From Gallaecimonas mangrovi (lineage in GTDB: Bacteria > Pseudomonadota > Gammaproteobacteria > Enterobacterales > Gallaecimonadaceae): 64,000 nt of DNA. The position numbers and the translations under genes were made by a program. Numbering within the stretch: position 1 is the stretch's first letter; every line of letters begins with the position of its first letter. Positions 17,547 to 24,397 of this stretch are shown here, piece by piece. The notes beneath the pieces are model-generated. The model was not told the origin of the DNA, did not search any database, and saw nothing but the letters and a program-made list of their open reading frames with translations. The DNA lies in assembly GCF_003367375.1 (NCBI RefSeq), contig NZ_CP031416.1, forward strand, positions 3,727,501 to 3,791,500, given 5' to 3'.

Positions 17547-18387
17547 GCTTTATTGCCAGCGGCTTAGCCGGTAGTTTGGTAATCAGCTGACAAGGAGTGT
17601 TTGGCGCTGTCTTGGCAACGTAGGTGAAAGTCCTGAGGGCGGTAGCGTGGGTGCTGGTTGGCCAATTTGCCATTAGTACGTTGCGGATTGTTAAGGAGCT
17701 TAGCTTCGTTATTGTTCCTTTAGTTGCCGGTTTGCGCACCGGTAGGCGCTTTTGTTTGCCGGGTTTCGGCCCGGCGGCCGTCCCACTTTTGTTTTGGCAA
17801 AAGTCAGCGGGGCTGCCCAACCAAAACCATCGCCCATGTTTACTCAGACCATCCTTGGTCTTCGCCCTAACGGGTGATCGTCGCTAGCGCCAATATTCAA
17901 ATTTGCTCCTGGCAAATTTGTCGCGTTGTCTTTGCTTCTGGTCGTTCTCGGGTCACCAGTTCATACGCGTGTCCCGACGCGTACTCACCTGCTTCGACAT
18001 CCCTGTCTCAGCTGCCCCTTCACTCTCGACAGCAAAGCGCTGCACTTAACGGGCTTAAAAGGAATCATCGTCAGGATCTAAGTACAAAATGTAGACCTCT
18101 GATGGCCATTGGATTTTTTGAAGGGGAACTAAGCCTCCGAGGTGCTCATTACATACAGCCCACAGCGCGCTTTTTATGGTGTAACCAGTTATAAGTGGTT
18201 AAAAAGGCGCGGAATATCACTTGTCCGATGTGATGATAACTACTATATAGCTCGCATAAAAACGAGACCGCTCGCTTTCGCCGACTGAAAGGATATGTAA
18301 AAGTAGATAATCAAGATGAATATCAGTTTGTTAGTGTAATAAATGACAACTGATCTGATGAGTAAAAACGAGTTCGCTAATAAAACT
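17547..18387. other. Non-coding left flank of the accessory island
   Basis: About 840 bases with no convincing gene. It holds GC-rich hairpins (17758-17804, listed separately) and two direct copies of the palindrome CAAATTTG (17898-17905, 17913-17920). Between roughly 18060 and 18300 short open stretches exist on both strands: on the plus strand a frame ending at the TGA near 18288 containing YKWLKRRGISLVRCDDNYY, on the minus strand one ending WPSEVYILYLDPDDDSF with its stop near 18060. Either may be a fragment of a decayed gene; neither has a proper start. The GC content falls from left to right. Confidence 0.5.
17758..17804. repeat. GC-rich double-hairpin intergenic element (copy A)
   Basis: Two adjacent inverted repeats: GCCGGG/CCCGGC (17758-17775) and ACTTTTG/CAAAAGT (17785-17804), linked by GGCGGCCGTCC. 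Sequences of this style, a GC-rich part followed by an ACTTTTnnnnAAAAGT hairpin, are common as dispersed intergenic repeats in gammaproteobacteria. A comparable element (copy B) is at 21575-21611 on the other side of the island. Confidence 0.5.
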
Positions 18388-18397
18388 GTTAAATGTC

Positions 18398-18809
18398 ATG
18401 AAGAATATAGAGCAAGCATTTGAAAAATCACTGAACAAGCTCGAATCAAAAGGATTCGATGGTATTCGCGAACCAGAACGCGTATTGGCAACAATATGGT
18501 CTGTAGAAGCAGAGGTGAATAACGGTGGCTTTGATCAGTTGTTCTATAACACTGCTGTGTGATATCGCTTTTTACGCAGCAAAGGCTCTCGATTCGATTG
18601 GGGCTCACAGGATGGCAGGTATCGCTCAGAAAGCACTGGATCTGTTTGGTGAGGGCGGCCCACCCAGAGATCGCGATGAGAGAGTTAAGGCGCTAGAGAG
18701 TATTTCCGAAAAGCATGAAGAGTACCTAAATAAACTCGATTATGAGTTCACAGAGTACCCAGATAACATTCAAGAGTTACTGTTTACTTATGTGCAATCC
18801 AATTTCTAG
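18398..18809 (+). pseudogene. DMP19/DUF4375-like protein, frameshifted (cassette 1)
   Basis: The first frame from ATG 18398 gives 54 residues ending EAEVNNGGFDQLFYNTAV and stops at TGA 18560. The +1 frame continues the same protein: DIAFYAAKALDSIGAHRMAG and onwards to TAG 18807. The joined product (~136 residues) has the NNGGFDQFFYN and AL..IGA..... pattern of DMP19-like (DUF4375) proteins, DNA-mimic-type or uncharacterised. Removing one T at about 18558 (GTGTGAT to GGTGAT) restores a continuous NTAGDIAF, so a single-base insertion explains the break. It could also be a sequencing error. The gene lies 4 nt after the cassette boundary. Confidence 0.75.
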
Positions 18810-18817
18810 CCAACAAC

Positions 18818-18893
18818 ATTTAACAAGGCCAAGCTGCATCGCCCCTTCGGGGCTGGACCTCACTATACTCGGCCGCTGTTGGCGGCGTTATAT
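18818..18893 (+). repeat. attC site of cassette 1
   Basis: A 76-bp site bounded by ATTTAAC (R'') and GTTATAT (R'), containing AAGGCCAAGC near the left end, CTGTTGGCGGC near the right end (imperfectly complementary), and a central GCCCCTTCGGGGC hairpin. The recombination point would be between G18887 and T18888. Confidence 0.75.
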
Positions 18894-18907
18894 TTCAGGG
18901 GGCATCC

Positions 18908-19180
18908 TTGGGTTTAGCACAAAATATTCGACTTGAAGACAAAGTCTCTTGTGATCAAGCATCACTGTTTCTAGACAACCTTTGCACAGGTCTTCAATTT
19001 AAAAAAAGCGATAACAAATGGATTGTCCACTCAATGCACGGAGAGCAAATGTCATTTGAAATTGTCGTTATAGATGAAGGTTTTTATACTCACCGTTCAG
19101 GAGACTACTTCTTGTTTCTCGGTTTTTTTATAGAACAGCTAACCGGAGAGTTTGGTTGCATCTCAATCGAGGATGTATAG
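18908..19180 (+). CDS. Cassette-encoded hypothetical protein (90 aa)
   Basis: Intact frame filling cassette 2. It begins with TTG at 18908, 20 nt behind the cassette boundary (GGGGG precedes), and ends at TAG 19178, 9 nt before the next attC. The protein (MGLAQNIRLEDKVSCDQ..., ...YTHRSGDYFLFLGFFIEQLTGEFGCISIEDV) is a small soluble alpha/beta protein without membrane helices or known motifs. The placement, filling the cassette between two recombination sites, is itself evidence of a gene. AT-rich codon use unlike the chromosomal neighbours indicates transfer. Function unknown. Confidence 0.65.
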   Translation: MGLAQNIRLEDKVSCDQASLFLDNLCTGLQFKKSDNKWIVHSMHGEQMSFEIVVIDEGFYTHRSGDYFLFLGFFIEQLTGEFGCISIEDV

Positions 19181-19188
19181 GCAATGCA

Positions 19189-19296
19189 ATATAATAAACA
19201 AATCGTATCGCCCGCCAGGGCGGGCTGAGACACAAACAGGTAGGCGGCTTCGCCATTATCACCTGCCTGTTTACGCCCCATATTTAGGCGTTATGC
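19189..19296 (+). repeat. attC-like site of cassette 2
   Basis: A ~108-bp site from ATATAAT to GTTATGC, with inner hairpins CCCGCC/GGCGGG (19211-19224) and AAACAGGTAGG pairing imperfectly with CCTGCCTGTTT (19234-19272). The left end carries AAACAAATC, the right end AGGCGTTATGC. It is longer and more degenerate than the first site. Confidence 0.65.
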
Positions 19297-19377
19297 GGCA
19301 AAGATGGTTAGAGAGAGATGCTCAATCCGATAAAAGATGAAACTTAAGATCATCCTATACCGATGAGTTGGCGGCCA

Positions 19378-19692
19378 ATGATAAGTGAAGTGGTCCGTTC
19401 GTTTACTCGTGATAACTTTGAATTACAATCAAAAATTGAAGGCATCACGGAAGTACCCGCAAAAATTGCAAATCAAAATCGTGACTACGTAAATGACTAT
19501 GGTGAAACCTTAATTTAGTTAACCGATGAGTCTTTGGTTACTTCCTGTGCTCAATGGATGTGCGGCCACTGAGATGTGTTGATTGAACTCTGTACTGAGG
19601 GAGAGGGTGTAAGCGATTTAGTTTTAACTGGTAAGGTGGCTGAAGTTGAGCAGGGTTATCAATTTACGATCGGGCTAATTTATGTACCATAA
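19378..19692 (+). pseudogene. DUF7668-like protein with two in-frame stops (cassette 3)
   Basis: The frame from ATG 19378 to TAA 19690 reads as one protein of about 104 residues interrupted by TAG at 19516 and TGA at 19570. The readable parts, NRDYVNDYGETLI, CAQWMCGH-stop-DVLIELCTEGEGVSDLVLTG and YQFTIGLIYVP, match a family of small proteins whose conserved core is YV.DYGETL..L.......QWMG.HWDVLVDL.TEE...SDL (a DUF7668-type pattern). The TGA stands where the family has Trp. Two nonsense changes in one 315-bp gene show real decay, not a sequencing slip. Confidence 0.7.
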
Positions 19693-19737
19693 AGACTTGA
19701 TGAATGGGTCCAACGCATAACAAAAATATGCAATAGG

Positions 19738-19740
19738 ACG
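19738..19740 (+). repeat. IS target-site duplication, left copy
   Basis: ACG immediately left of the IS; the same ACG follows its right end at 21003-21005. Three to four bp is normal for IS3-family transposition. Confidence 0.7.
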
Positions 19741-19794
19741 TGGACCTCACCCGGTTTATCGGACACGCATCAATAACTGACAAAGAGGTCATTG

Positions 19795-20157
19795 ATGCCC
19801 GCTTACAAGACCGGAAAACGTACCCAGCAGTACAGCCTTGAGTTCAAGAAGAAGGCCGTGCAGTGGAGCCATGAGCCACACCGCAGCGTCAAGGAAGTGG
19901 CCGAGGCGCTGGACATTCACCCCTTCATGTTGTCTCGTTGGCGCAAAGAATCCCGTGAAGGTAAGTACGGCATGGCCAGCAAGACCCCGAAGCCCGAAGG
20001 CAAGCTCAAAGAGCAGGATGAAGTGAAACAGCTCAAGAAGCGCATTGCCGAGCTGGAGATGGAGAACGACATCCTAAAAAAGTGGCAACGTTTCCAGGCG
20101 GAGGAACAACGCAGCGGTATCGCTTCATCCAACGCCAGCAAGGGCAAATCCCGGTAA
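19795..20157 (+). CDS. IS3-family transposase OrfA
   Basis: A 120-residue protein with an N-terminal helix-turn-helix (residues ~12-58, SLEFKKKAVQW, SVKEVAEALDIHPFMLSRWR) that binds the IS ends and a C-terminal leucine-zipper-like coiled coil (KQLKKRIAELEMENDILKK). It starts at ATG 19795 with AGAGG upstream. Ribosomes slipping -1 on A-AAA-AAG at 20076-20082 would make the OrfAB transposase; OrfA alone is usually a regulator. Confidence 0.93.
   Translation: MPAYKTGKRTQQYSLEFKKKAVQWSHEPHRSVKEVAEALDIHPFMLSRWRKESREGKYGMASKTPKPEGKLKEQDEVKQLKKRIAELEMENDILKKWQRFQAEEQRSGIASSNASKGKSR
20076..20082 (+). promoter_or_regulatory. Programmed -1 frameshift site
   Basis: A-AAA-AAG lies in the correct phase of orfA (codons AAA at 20077 and AAG at 20080), the standard IS3 slippery heptamer; the -1 frame is that of orfB. 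Confidence 0.85.
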
Positions 20158-20966
20158 AAGCGCTGTGTGCCAGGCTGAAGGTCTCGCGCAGTGGCTACTA
20201 CGACTGGCTCAAGCGCCAACCAAGCCAACGTCAGCAACAAGACGACGCTTTGCTAACGGCTATCCGCCGCCTATTTGAGAAGGCAAAGCAACGCTATGGC
20301 AGCCCGAAAATCCATCGTGCCTTGCGCTTGGAGGGTATTCGGGTTGGCGCTAAACGGGTGGCAAGGCTGATGCGTGAAGCGGGGCTAAAAGCCCGTGTGG
20401 AGCGGGTTTACCGGCGGATGAACAAGCGCCGTGCAGAACTGAAAGTGCTGCCGAACCATCGCCTGGCTATCCCCAAAGCGAGCGGCCCAAACCAGCAGTG
20501 GTCCAGTGATGTTACCTACATCCGCTTTGGCCGCCGCCATGTGTTTTTAGCGGTTATCGTGGACCTGTGGTCACGGAAAATCATCGGCTGGGCGCTGCAT
20601 GAAAAGCTCAACGCCGAACTGAGCACGGTCGCGCTTTATAAAGCCATCAAGCAGCGTAAGCCCAAGCCAGGATTGATACTGCACACCGACAGGGGCATTG
20701 AATTCCGGGCGAAAGTGATGCAGAAATGGCTCAATCGATATGGTATTCGCCATAGCATGAACCGCCCAGGGCAATGCACGGATAATGCAGAAGTGGAGTC
20801 GTTCTTTAAGACGCTCAAAGCCGAACTGATACACGACAATCACTTCGGTACGGTGGCGTCACTGCGCCAACAGGTAGGCCATTACATCCAGCATTTTTAC
20901 AACAAGGTGCGGCTACACAGTAGCCTCGATTACGTATCACCGATACAGTACGAGCAAGCCGCTTAA
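20082..20966 (+). CDS. IS3-family transposase OrfB (integrase core)
   Basis: Catalytic part of the transposase, in the -1 frame relative to orfA. An N-terminal HTH_21-type region (VKALCARLKVSRSGYYDWLKR, YGSPKIHRAL) is followed by the rve integrase core. The DDE triad is visible: D143 in SDVTYIRF, D203 in LILHTDRGIEF and E239 in NAEVESFFKTLK, with exactly 35 residues between the second D and the E. It ends RLHSSLDYVSPIQYE, the usual C-terminus. The frame is intact. It is normally translated as the OrfAB fusion, and the GTG at 20082 is within the slippery site. Confidence 0.93.
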   Translation: MATFPGGGTTQRYRFIQRQQGQIPVKALCARLKVSRSGYYDWLKRQPSQRQQQDDALLTAIRRLFEKAKQRYGSPKIHRALRLEGIRVGAKRVARLMREAGLKARVERVYRRMNKRRAELKVLPNHRLAIPKASGPNQQWSSDVTYIRFGRRHVFLAVIVDLWSRKIIGWALHEKLNAELSTVALYKAIKQRKPKPGLILHTDRGIEFRAKVMQKWLNRYGIRHSMNRPGQCTDNAEVESFFKTLKAELIHDNHFGTVASLRQQVGHYIQHFYNKVRLHSSLDYVSPIQYEQAA

Positions 20967-21002
20967 TAACAACTGCGTGTCCGTTTTATCGGGTGAACAT
21001 CA

Positions 21003-21005
21003 ACG
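21003..21005 (+). repeat. IS target-site duplication, right copy
   Basis: ACG directly after the IS end, identical to 19738-19740. Confidence 0.7.
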
Positions 21006-21010
21006 GGTGG

Positions 21011-21436
21011 ATGATTATTCCAGAGGATGTTCAAGAGATCTTAGTTGGACACTATTATGATGTTGAGTGCGGTCCCTGTGAGACGAACGAAGAAGATACT
21101 TCCTGCTCTGACGTGCCCATTGGATTTGTGCGCCTAGCTTGTGCATCGGCCAGCCCAAAACCAGTTCACTTTTGGGCTGCATGCGTGCACGCGGACTCAG
21201 TTCTGGACCTGAGCAAAGCCAAGCTCAAAATGGTTGGTTCTAACACGGCTGAAGAAATGTTACAGATCGCACGCTCTGACCTCGACAGAGTAAAAAAACA
21301 AATGCCACTACCGAAAGAAAAGGAAGTAGAGAAAGCCTTTGAGGTGGAAGGCGCATGCCCAGGTTGCGCGGGGGCAGTGCTTTTGCTCCAAACTACAAAA
21401 GGCGCAGCGTATGTGCATTGGCATCGAGAGTCCTAA
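21011..21436 (+). CDS. Hypothetical Cys-rich protein (141 aa) next to the IS
   Basis: The ATG at 21011 (GGTGG upstream) is the only sensible start, since the frame upstream enters the IS end. The N-terminal half has clustered cysteines (VECGPCE, TSC, RLACAS, WAACVH), the C-terminal half a long charged helix (SDLDRVKKQMPLPKEKEVEKAFEVE) and then a CPGCAG motif. The pairs CGPC and CPGC suggest metal (zinc ribbon-like) binding or a redox role. No family is recognised. It lies where a fourth cassette might be, but no attC follows it. AT content and context mark it as accessory. Confidence 0.6.
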   Translation: MIIPEDVQEILVGHYYDVECGPCETNEEDTSCSDVPIGFVRLACASASPKPVHFWAACVHADSVLDLSKAKLKMVGSNTAEEMLQIARSDLDRVKKQMPLPKEKEVEKAFEVEGACPGCAGAVLLLQTTKGAAYVHWHRES

Positions 21437-21574
21437 CTAGCGTAAAACAACATAAGACACCCACTTCTATATTTCAATAAAATCAAATGGTAACGAAGCC
21501 ACCTGCTTTTGGGGCCCCTTTAAGTGGAGCGCTGAGGGGTAAGGAACGAGTGAGCACGAGGCACGGATGCGAGG

Positions 21575-21611
21575 CGGCCCCGCTTACTTTCCTGGCCACG
21601 CAAGAAAGTAA
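21575..21611. repeat. GC-rich hairpin intergenic element (copy B)
   Basis: GGCGGCCCCGC followed by TTACTTTC (21584-21591), a 12-nt loop and the exact complement GAAAGTAA (21604-21611). It has the same plan as copy A at 17758-17804, and the preceding GAGCGCTGAGGGGTAAGG... tract belongs to the same type of dispersed element. The two copies bracket the cassette/IS segment. Confidence 0.5.
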
Positions 21612-21708
21612 CTTTTGCCCTCATTCCCCTGCGAATAAACTCACTTTAGACACCGACAGCTACCGCGCCTGACAATAATACCGCACCGATTTTATTGGGA
21701 CGCATCAC

Positions 21709-22269
21709 ATGGCTTTTAAGGAGAAACATTTGCCCAAGGTTATATCGGTAAGTCGAAGCCAGGAACATCACTTTTCAAAGTCGCCCGTTGACACCATACG
21801 CCTTATCGCTGGAGAGGGTATTGAAGGGGATGCACACCGGGGTACAACGGTTAAGCATCGCTCAAGAGTGAAAGTAGACCCCAGTCAGCCAAATTTGCGG
21901 CAGGTGCATTTAATACAGGCAGAGCTTTTTGAGGAATTACAAGACCAAGGCTTCGCCGTAGCACCTGCGGCATTAGGTGAAAACATGACTACCGCCGGTA
22001 TTAACCTGCTGGCGTTGCCGAAAGGTGCGGTTTTAACCTTCCCCATTGGCGCCGCCATTGAAATAACCGGTCTGCGTAACCCCTGCCCACAAATCGAAAA
22101 CTACCAAAAAGGCTTGCTGGCTGCGGTGTTGGGTAAAGACGATAGCGGAAATGTGCTTCGCAAAGCCGGTGTTATGGCCATTGTGAAGGCGGGGGGTAAC
22201 GTCAACAAAGGCGATGACATAACCCTGCTAATGCCCAAGCCGCCTTTTGAAAAGCTCGAACGCGTTTAA
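21709..22269 (+). CDS. MOSC-domain protein
   Basis: The MOSC domain (molybdenum-cofactor sulfurase C-terminal type) spans most of the 186 residues, with GEGIEGDAHRG, RQVHLIQAELFEEL, LGENMTTAGINLLALP and the conserved RNPCPQIENYQKGL, whose Cys is the expected sulfur-carrying residue of the domain. Members bind or transfer sulfur in molybdenum-cofactor-related or detoxification reactions; the precise substrate is unknown. ATG 21709 is annotated, but a perfect AAGGAG (21718-21723) stands 6 nt before a TTG at 21730 that would give a protein starting LPKVISVSRS, as homologues typically begin, so the TTG may be the real start. Confidence 0.85.
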   Translation: MAFKEKHLPKVISVSRSQEHHFSKSPVDTIRLIAGEGIEGDAHRGTTVKHRSRVKVDPSQPNLRQVHLIQAELFEELQDQGFAVAPAALGENMTTAGINLLALPKGAVLTFPIGAAIEITGLRNPCPQIENYQKGLLAAVLGKDDSGNVLRKAGVMAIVKAGGNVNKGDDITLLMPKPPFEKLERV

Positions 22270-22300
22270 ACGCCACTATCGCTAACCGGGCAATACGAAG

Positions 22301-22540
22301 ATGCATGATAGTTGCCAACCTATCGGCAGTTTTGGCGGCTTGGCCGAGGGGCAACACCTACAGCACGGCTTTAAAAAGCGGGCTGTCCTGGGTACTCAGT
22401 GGCGACTTGCAAGCGATGCCTACCTTAAGAAAATGACCAAAGCCGGGTTACGCTGGCAGCGCCCTGCCGGCGATACAATCAAGACTATTGGCGGCAATCG
22501 CTATGGCAACAGGCAAACCTGTATCGCTTTAGAAGCGTAA
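22301..22540 (+). CDS. Hypothetical protein (79 aa), possibly a gene remnant
   Basis: An open frame between two plausible genes. It starts ATG 22301 without a good ribosome-binding site. The second half (YLKKMTKAGLRWQRPAGDTIKTIGGNRYGNRQTCIALEA) reads like the natural C-terminus of a protein, while the N-terminal part (MHDSCQPIGSFGGLAEG) is less convincing. It may be a truncated or decayed gene. No family recognised. Confidence 0.35.
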   Translation: MHDSCQPIGSFGGLAEGQHLQHGFKKRAVLGTQWRLASDAYLKKMTKAGLRWQRPAGDTIKTIGGNRYGNRQTCIALEA

Positions 22541-22558
22541 TTATCAAAGAGTGGAGCG

Positions 22559-22828
22559 ATGAGTTTAAACAGCGATATAGCGGCATTAAACCTGCTTTTA
22601 AAAACACATGGCGAAAAGCACTGGCGACTTCCCACCGCGCACAGCAGTGCCAGTGCGGCCAAGGTATTAAGGATGTTTGGTGGCATGGGTAGCATTGGCG
22701 ATCTCGTGCTTTGCCAAAGTAACGGCCACCGCATTGACAAGCATGAAGAACGGGCTGTTAACAGCCGTTTTCGGGCGCTGCTGTCGTCAATATATAGGCA
22801 GTGCTCGCTTTACGATAAAACCCCATAA
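22559..22828 (+). CDS. Small hypothetical protein (DUF6966-like, 89 aa)
   Basis: The ATG at 22559 follows the purine tract GTGGAGCG. The sequence has LNLLLKTHGEKHWRLP, then KVLRMFGGMGSIGDLVLC, then NGHRID and LLSSIYRQC. The pattern of an N-terminal helix with HGE.HW, a central GGMGS..DL and a short C-terminal helix corresponds to small uncharacterised proteins of the DUF6966 kind (from memory, not checked). It is soluble, with no known activity. It may be co-transcribed with the preceding frame. Confidence 0.55.
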   Translation: MSLNSDIAALNLLLKTHGEKHWRLPTAHSSASAAKVLRMFGGMGSIGDLVLCQSNGHRIDKHEERAVNSRFRALLSSIYRQCSLYDKTP

Positions 22829-22856
22829 GGCAGCAGCTGGCTTTACCAAGCACCGC

Positions 22857-23504
22857 TTAGGTTTTATCGGTATCGGTGTCGCAGTAATCAGGCCGATAAC
22901 TGGCGGCATAACTGACCAGCAAGGCGCCAATAAGTGTGTCGGTTTTGTCTAAGCCTTTAATCAGCCAAATGTGGTCTTCGGCCCGCATCGAGCCGCCGTA
23001 AGCACCGAGGTGCAGTTCCGCAAAGGCATGGCCATCCTGGCTGATACTCACAACCACAGGCCAGTTCGATGGGCCATAGGCCAGATGATACTGATGGCCA
23101 CCGACGGTGAAATGGTATGGGTCCGAAGAGGTACTTTGCAGGCCCTGAACGTCGATTCGCGCAGCAAATTTATTGGCCTCAACAAAGGTCACTGAGCCGT
23201 GGTGGCCATCGCACCGTTGCTGGTAAAGAAAACGCGCATCACCGCCTTGAGCGTCTGTCAGCTGTAGCGCAACGCTTTGGTGCCTGGCGTTTAACAGCAT
23301 ATTATCCAAAAAATTAAAGTGGCCGCTGCTATCAACATCGACCCGATAAGGGCCAAAGCTGAGGTGGCGCCCCGGCATCCAGCCTTGCCTGCCGGATAAT
23401 ACATAATAGGTACTGCGGCTTTGCCAAGGCGGCGGCGTGTCGGTGGGCATCGCCGTGCAGCCCACCAGGGCGAGCGCAGCGACGGTAGTGATTCCTTTCA
23501 GCAC
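22857..23504 (-). CDS. Hypothetical lipoprotein (215 aa)
   Basis: Signal peptide with lipobox LVGC (Cys near 16) followed by TAMPTDTPPPWQSRSTYYVLSG. The mature part is beta-rich (HLSFGPYRVDVDSSGHFNFLDN, VTFVEANKFAARIDVQG, HFTVGGHQYHLAYG, HAFAELHLGAYGG), suggesting a beta-sandwich or barrel-like periplasmic domain. The start codon is GTG at 23504 with GAGGG 7 nt upstream. It is a single gene converging with the DUF6966-like gene. Its own 5' region is the long AT-rich tract. Function unknown. Confidence 0.75.
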   Translation of the reverse strand: MLKGITTVAALALVGCTAMPTDTPPPWQSRSTYYVLSGRQGWMPGRHLSFGPYRVDVDSSGHFNFLDNMLLNARHQSVALQLTDAQGGDARFLYQQRCDGHHGSVTFVEANKFAARIDVQGLQSTSSDPYHFTVGGHQYHLAYGPSNWPVVVSISQDGHAFAELHLGAYGGSMRAEDHIWLIKGLDKTDTLIGALLVSYAASYRPDYCDTDTDKT

Positions 23505-24397
23505 ATGTATTCCCTCTATTACAAAACACGGGCAGCGGTTTGCCGCCGGTAACTCAAGACGACAAAGCGGCCAATTAATAGCATAAATAAAGTGCCACTA
23601 AGCGTTTACTGCCTTTGGCGATATTTAAAAGCTTCGATAGGGCTTTCATTAAGACTACTAATATTGTCCCTCAAGCAGGAATAAAAATAATATGCATTAT
23701 TGACTGCTCACACTTTCATTATCAGCTTACAGGTGAAAGTCAGTCCTTCAATAACGACCGCCATCTCCCAAATAACTATTTTCTTTTCTGATAGTTACGC
23801 AGCATCTGTAAAAAAATTGAATTTAACGATATCAGGAAATAATTTTTCGTAGCAAGATACACGTTAGAAAAAATTACTTCCGGTAATGATTAATTGGCAT
23901 TTCACAGTTAATTTAAGATATATAATTATATCTTAAATTAACTAATGAAAATCATTGACGTTATTTTTGCTTCCATTCAACAAATAAAAATTTACCATCC
24001 GACTTTCATAAAACATACAATGATGACGATCCGACCTACTGTCTAACAGGTAAAATAATTATTAAAAAACCCCACTAGGAATAATATCTCAATTGAGATA
24101 CTACATTATAAATAAATACCATGGAATCCGGGATGTAAACTTAATAAGCACGCTTACAGCTTACTGTTGAAATCTACAGCACCGTTGAATCCCTCATTTA
24201 AATATCCCAGCAGGTTTTCAATAACCCGTCTATCATATTTGAACTACTAACAGAAAACAGAACTGTAACTTTACAAATTAAAAAGCAGATTATTTTAAAT
24301 TTTAACCAAAGGAATTTTAATTTACAAACAACATTTCTATATATACTAAATCAACTAAAGATAGCTAGTTTTATAAATTTAATCAGAGGAAGATAAA
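23505..24397. other. AT-rich intergenic tract (~890 bases)
   Basis: No open frame of note on either strand. GC content drops sharply from about 23,580 onwards compared with both sides. It contains the 38-bp palindrome described separately and the upstream region of the methyltransferase gene. No tRNA, attC or IS end was seen. Confidence 0.6.
23906..23943. repeat. Perfect 38-bp AT-rich palindrome
   Basis: Arms 23906-23922 and 23927-23943 are exact complements (17 bp each, beginning AGTTAATTTAAGATATA), with the 4-nt loop TAAT. There is no T tract, so a terminator is unlikely; it could extrude as a cruciform or be a binding site. Confidence 0.85.

Larger units (their letters stand above)
18389..19740 (+). 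mobile_element. Remnant integron gene-cassette array (three cassettes)
   Basis: Three cassette-like units in series. Cassette 1 starts at GTTAAAT (18388-18394) and its attC opens with the exact complement ATTTAAC (18818-18824). Cassette 2 starts GTTATAT (18887-18893) and its site opens ATATAAT (19189-19195), one mismatch. Cassette 3 starts GTTATGC (19290-19296) and its site opens GCATAAC (19715-19721), an exact complement. Cassette sizes are about 499, 403 and at least 430 bp, each with one rightward gene. This pairwise matching of R' and R'' sequences is the hallmark of integron cassettes. No integrase gene or attI is visible in the window, and two of the three genes are broken, so the array looks orphaned and decaying. 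Confidence 0.75.
19741..21002 (+). mobile_element. IS3-family insertion sequence (1262 bp)
   Basis: The element begins TG and ends CA, as IS3 elements do. Its ends are inverted repeats: 19741-19770 and the complement of 20973-21002 match at 21 of 30 positions, including TCACCCG and CGGACACGCA. It carries overlapping orfA and orfB with an A6G slippery site and is flanked by the 3-bp duplication ACG. Both reading frames appear intact, so it may be active. It sits just behind the R'' of the third cassette's attC site. Confidence 0.93.

Noticed and set aside
17624-17887. Open frame of 87 codons in the left island flank
   Set aside because: Lies over the hairpin element A; the peptide is Arg/Gly/Pro-biased, has no ribosome-binding site and looks like the translation of a repeat.
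17874-18194. Open frame of 106 codons on the plus strand
   Set aside because: Amino-acid composition and start are unconvincing; it crosses the CAAATTTG repeats and overlaps the coding-like traces in other frames.
18742-18936. Open frame across the attC site of cassette 1
   Set aside because: Runs through the recombination site; the DMP19-like frame and the cassette-2 gene explain the region.
21437-21480. Possible fourth attC site after the Cys-rich gene (CCTAACTAGC)
   Set aside because: No complementary R' half or hairpin arrangement follows within 150 bp.
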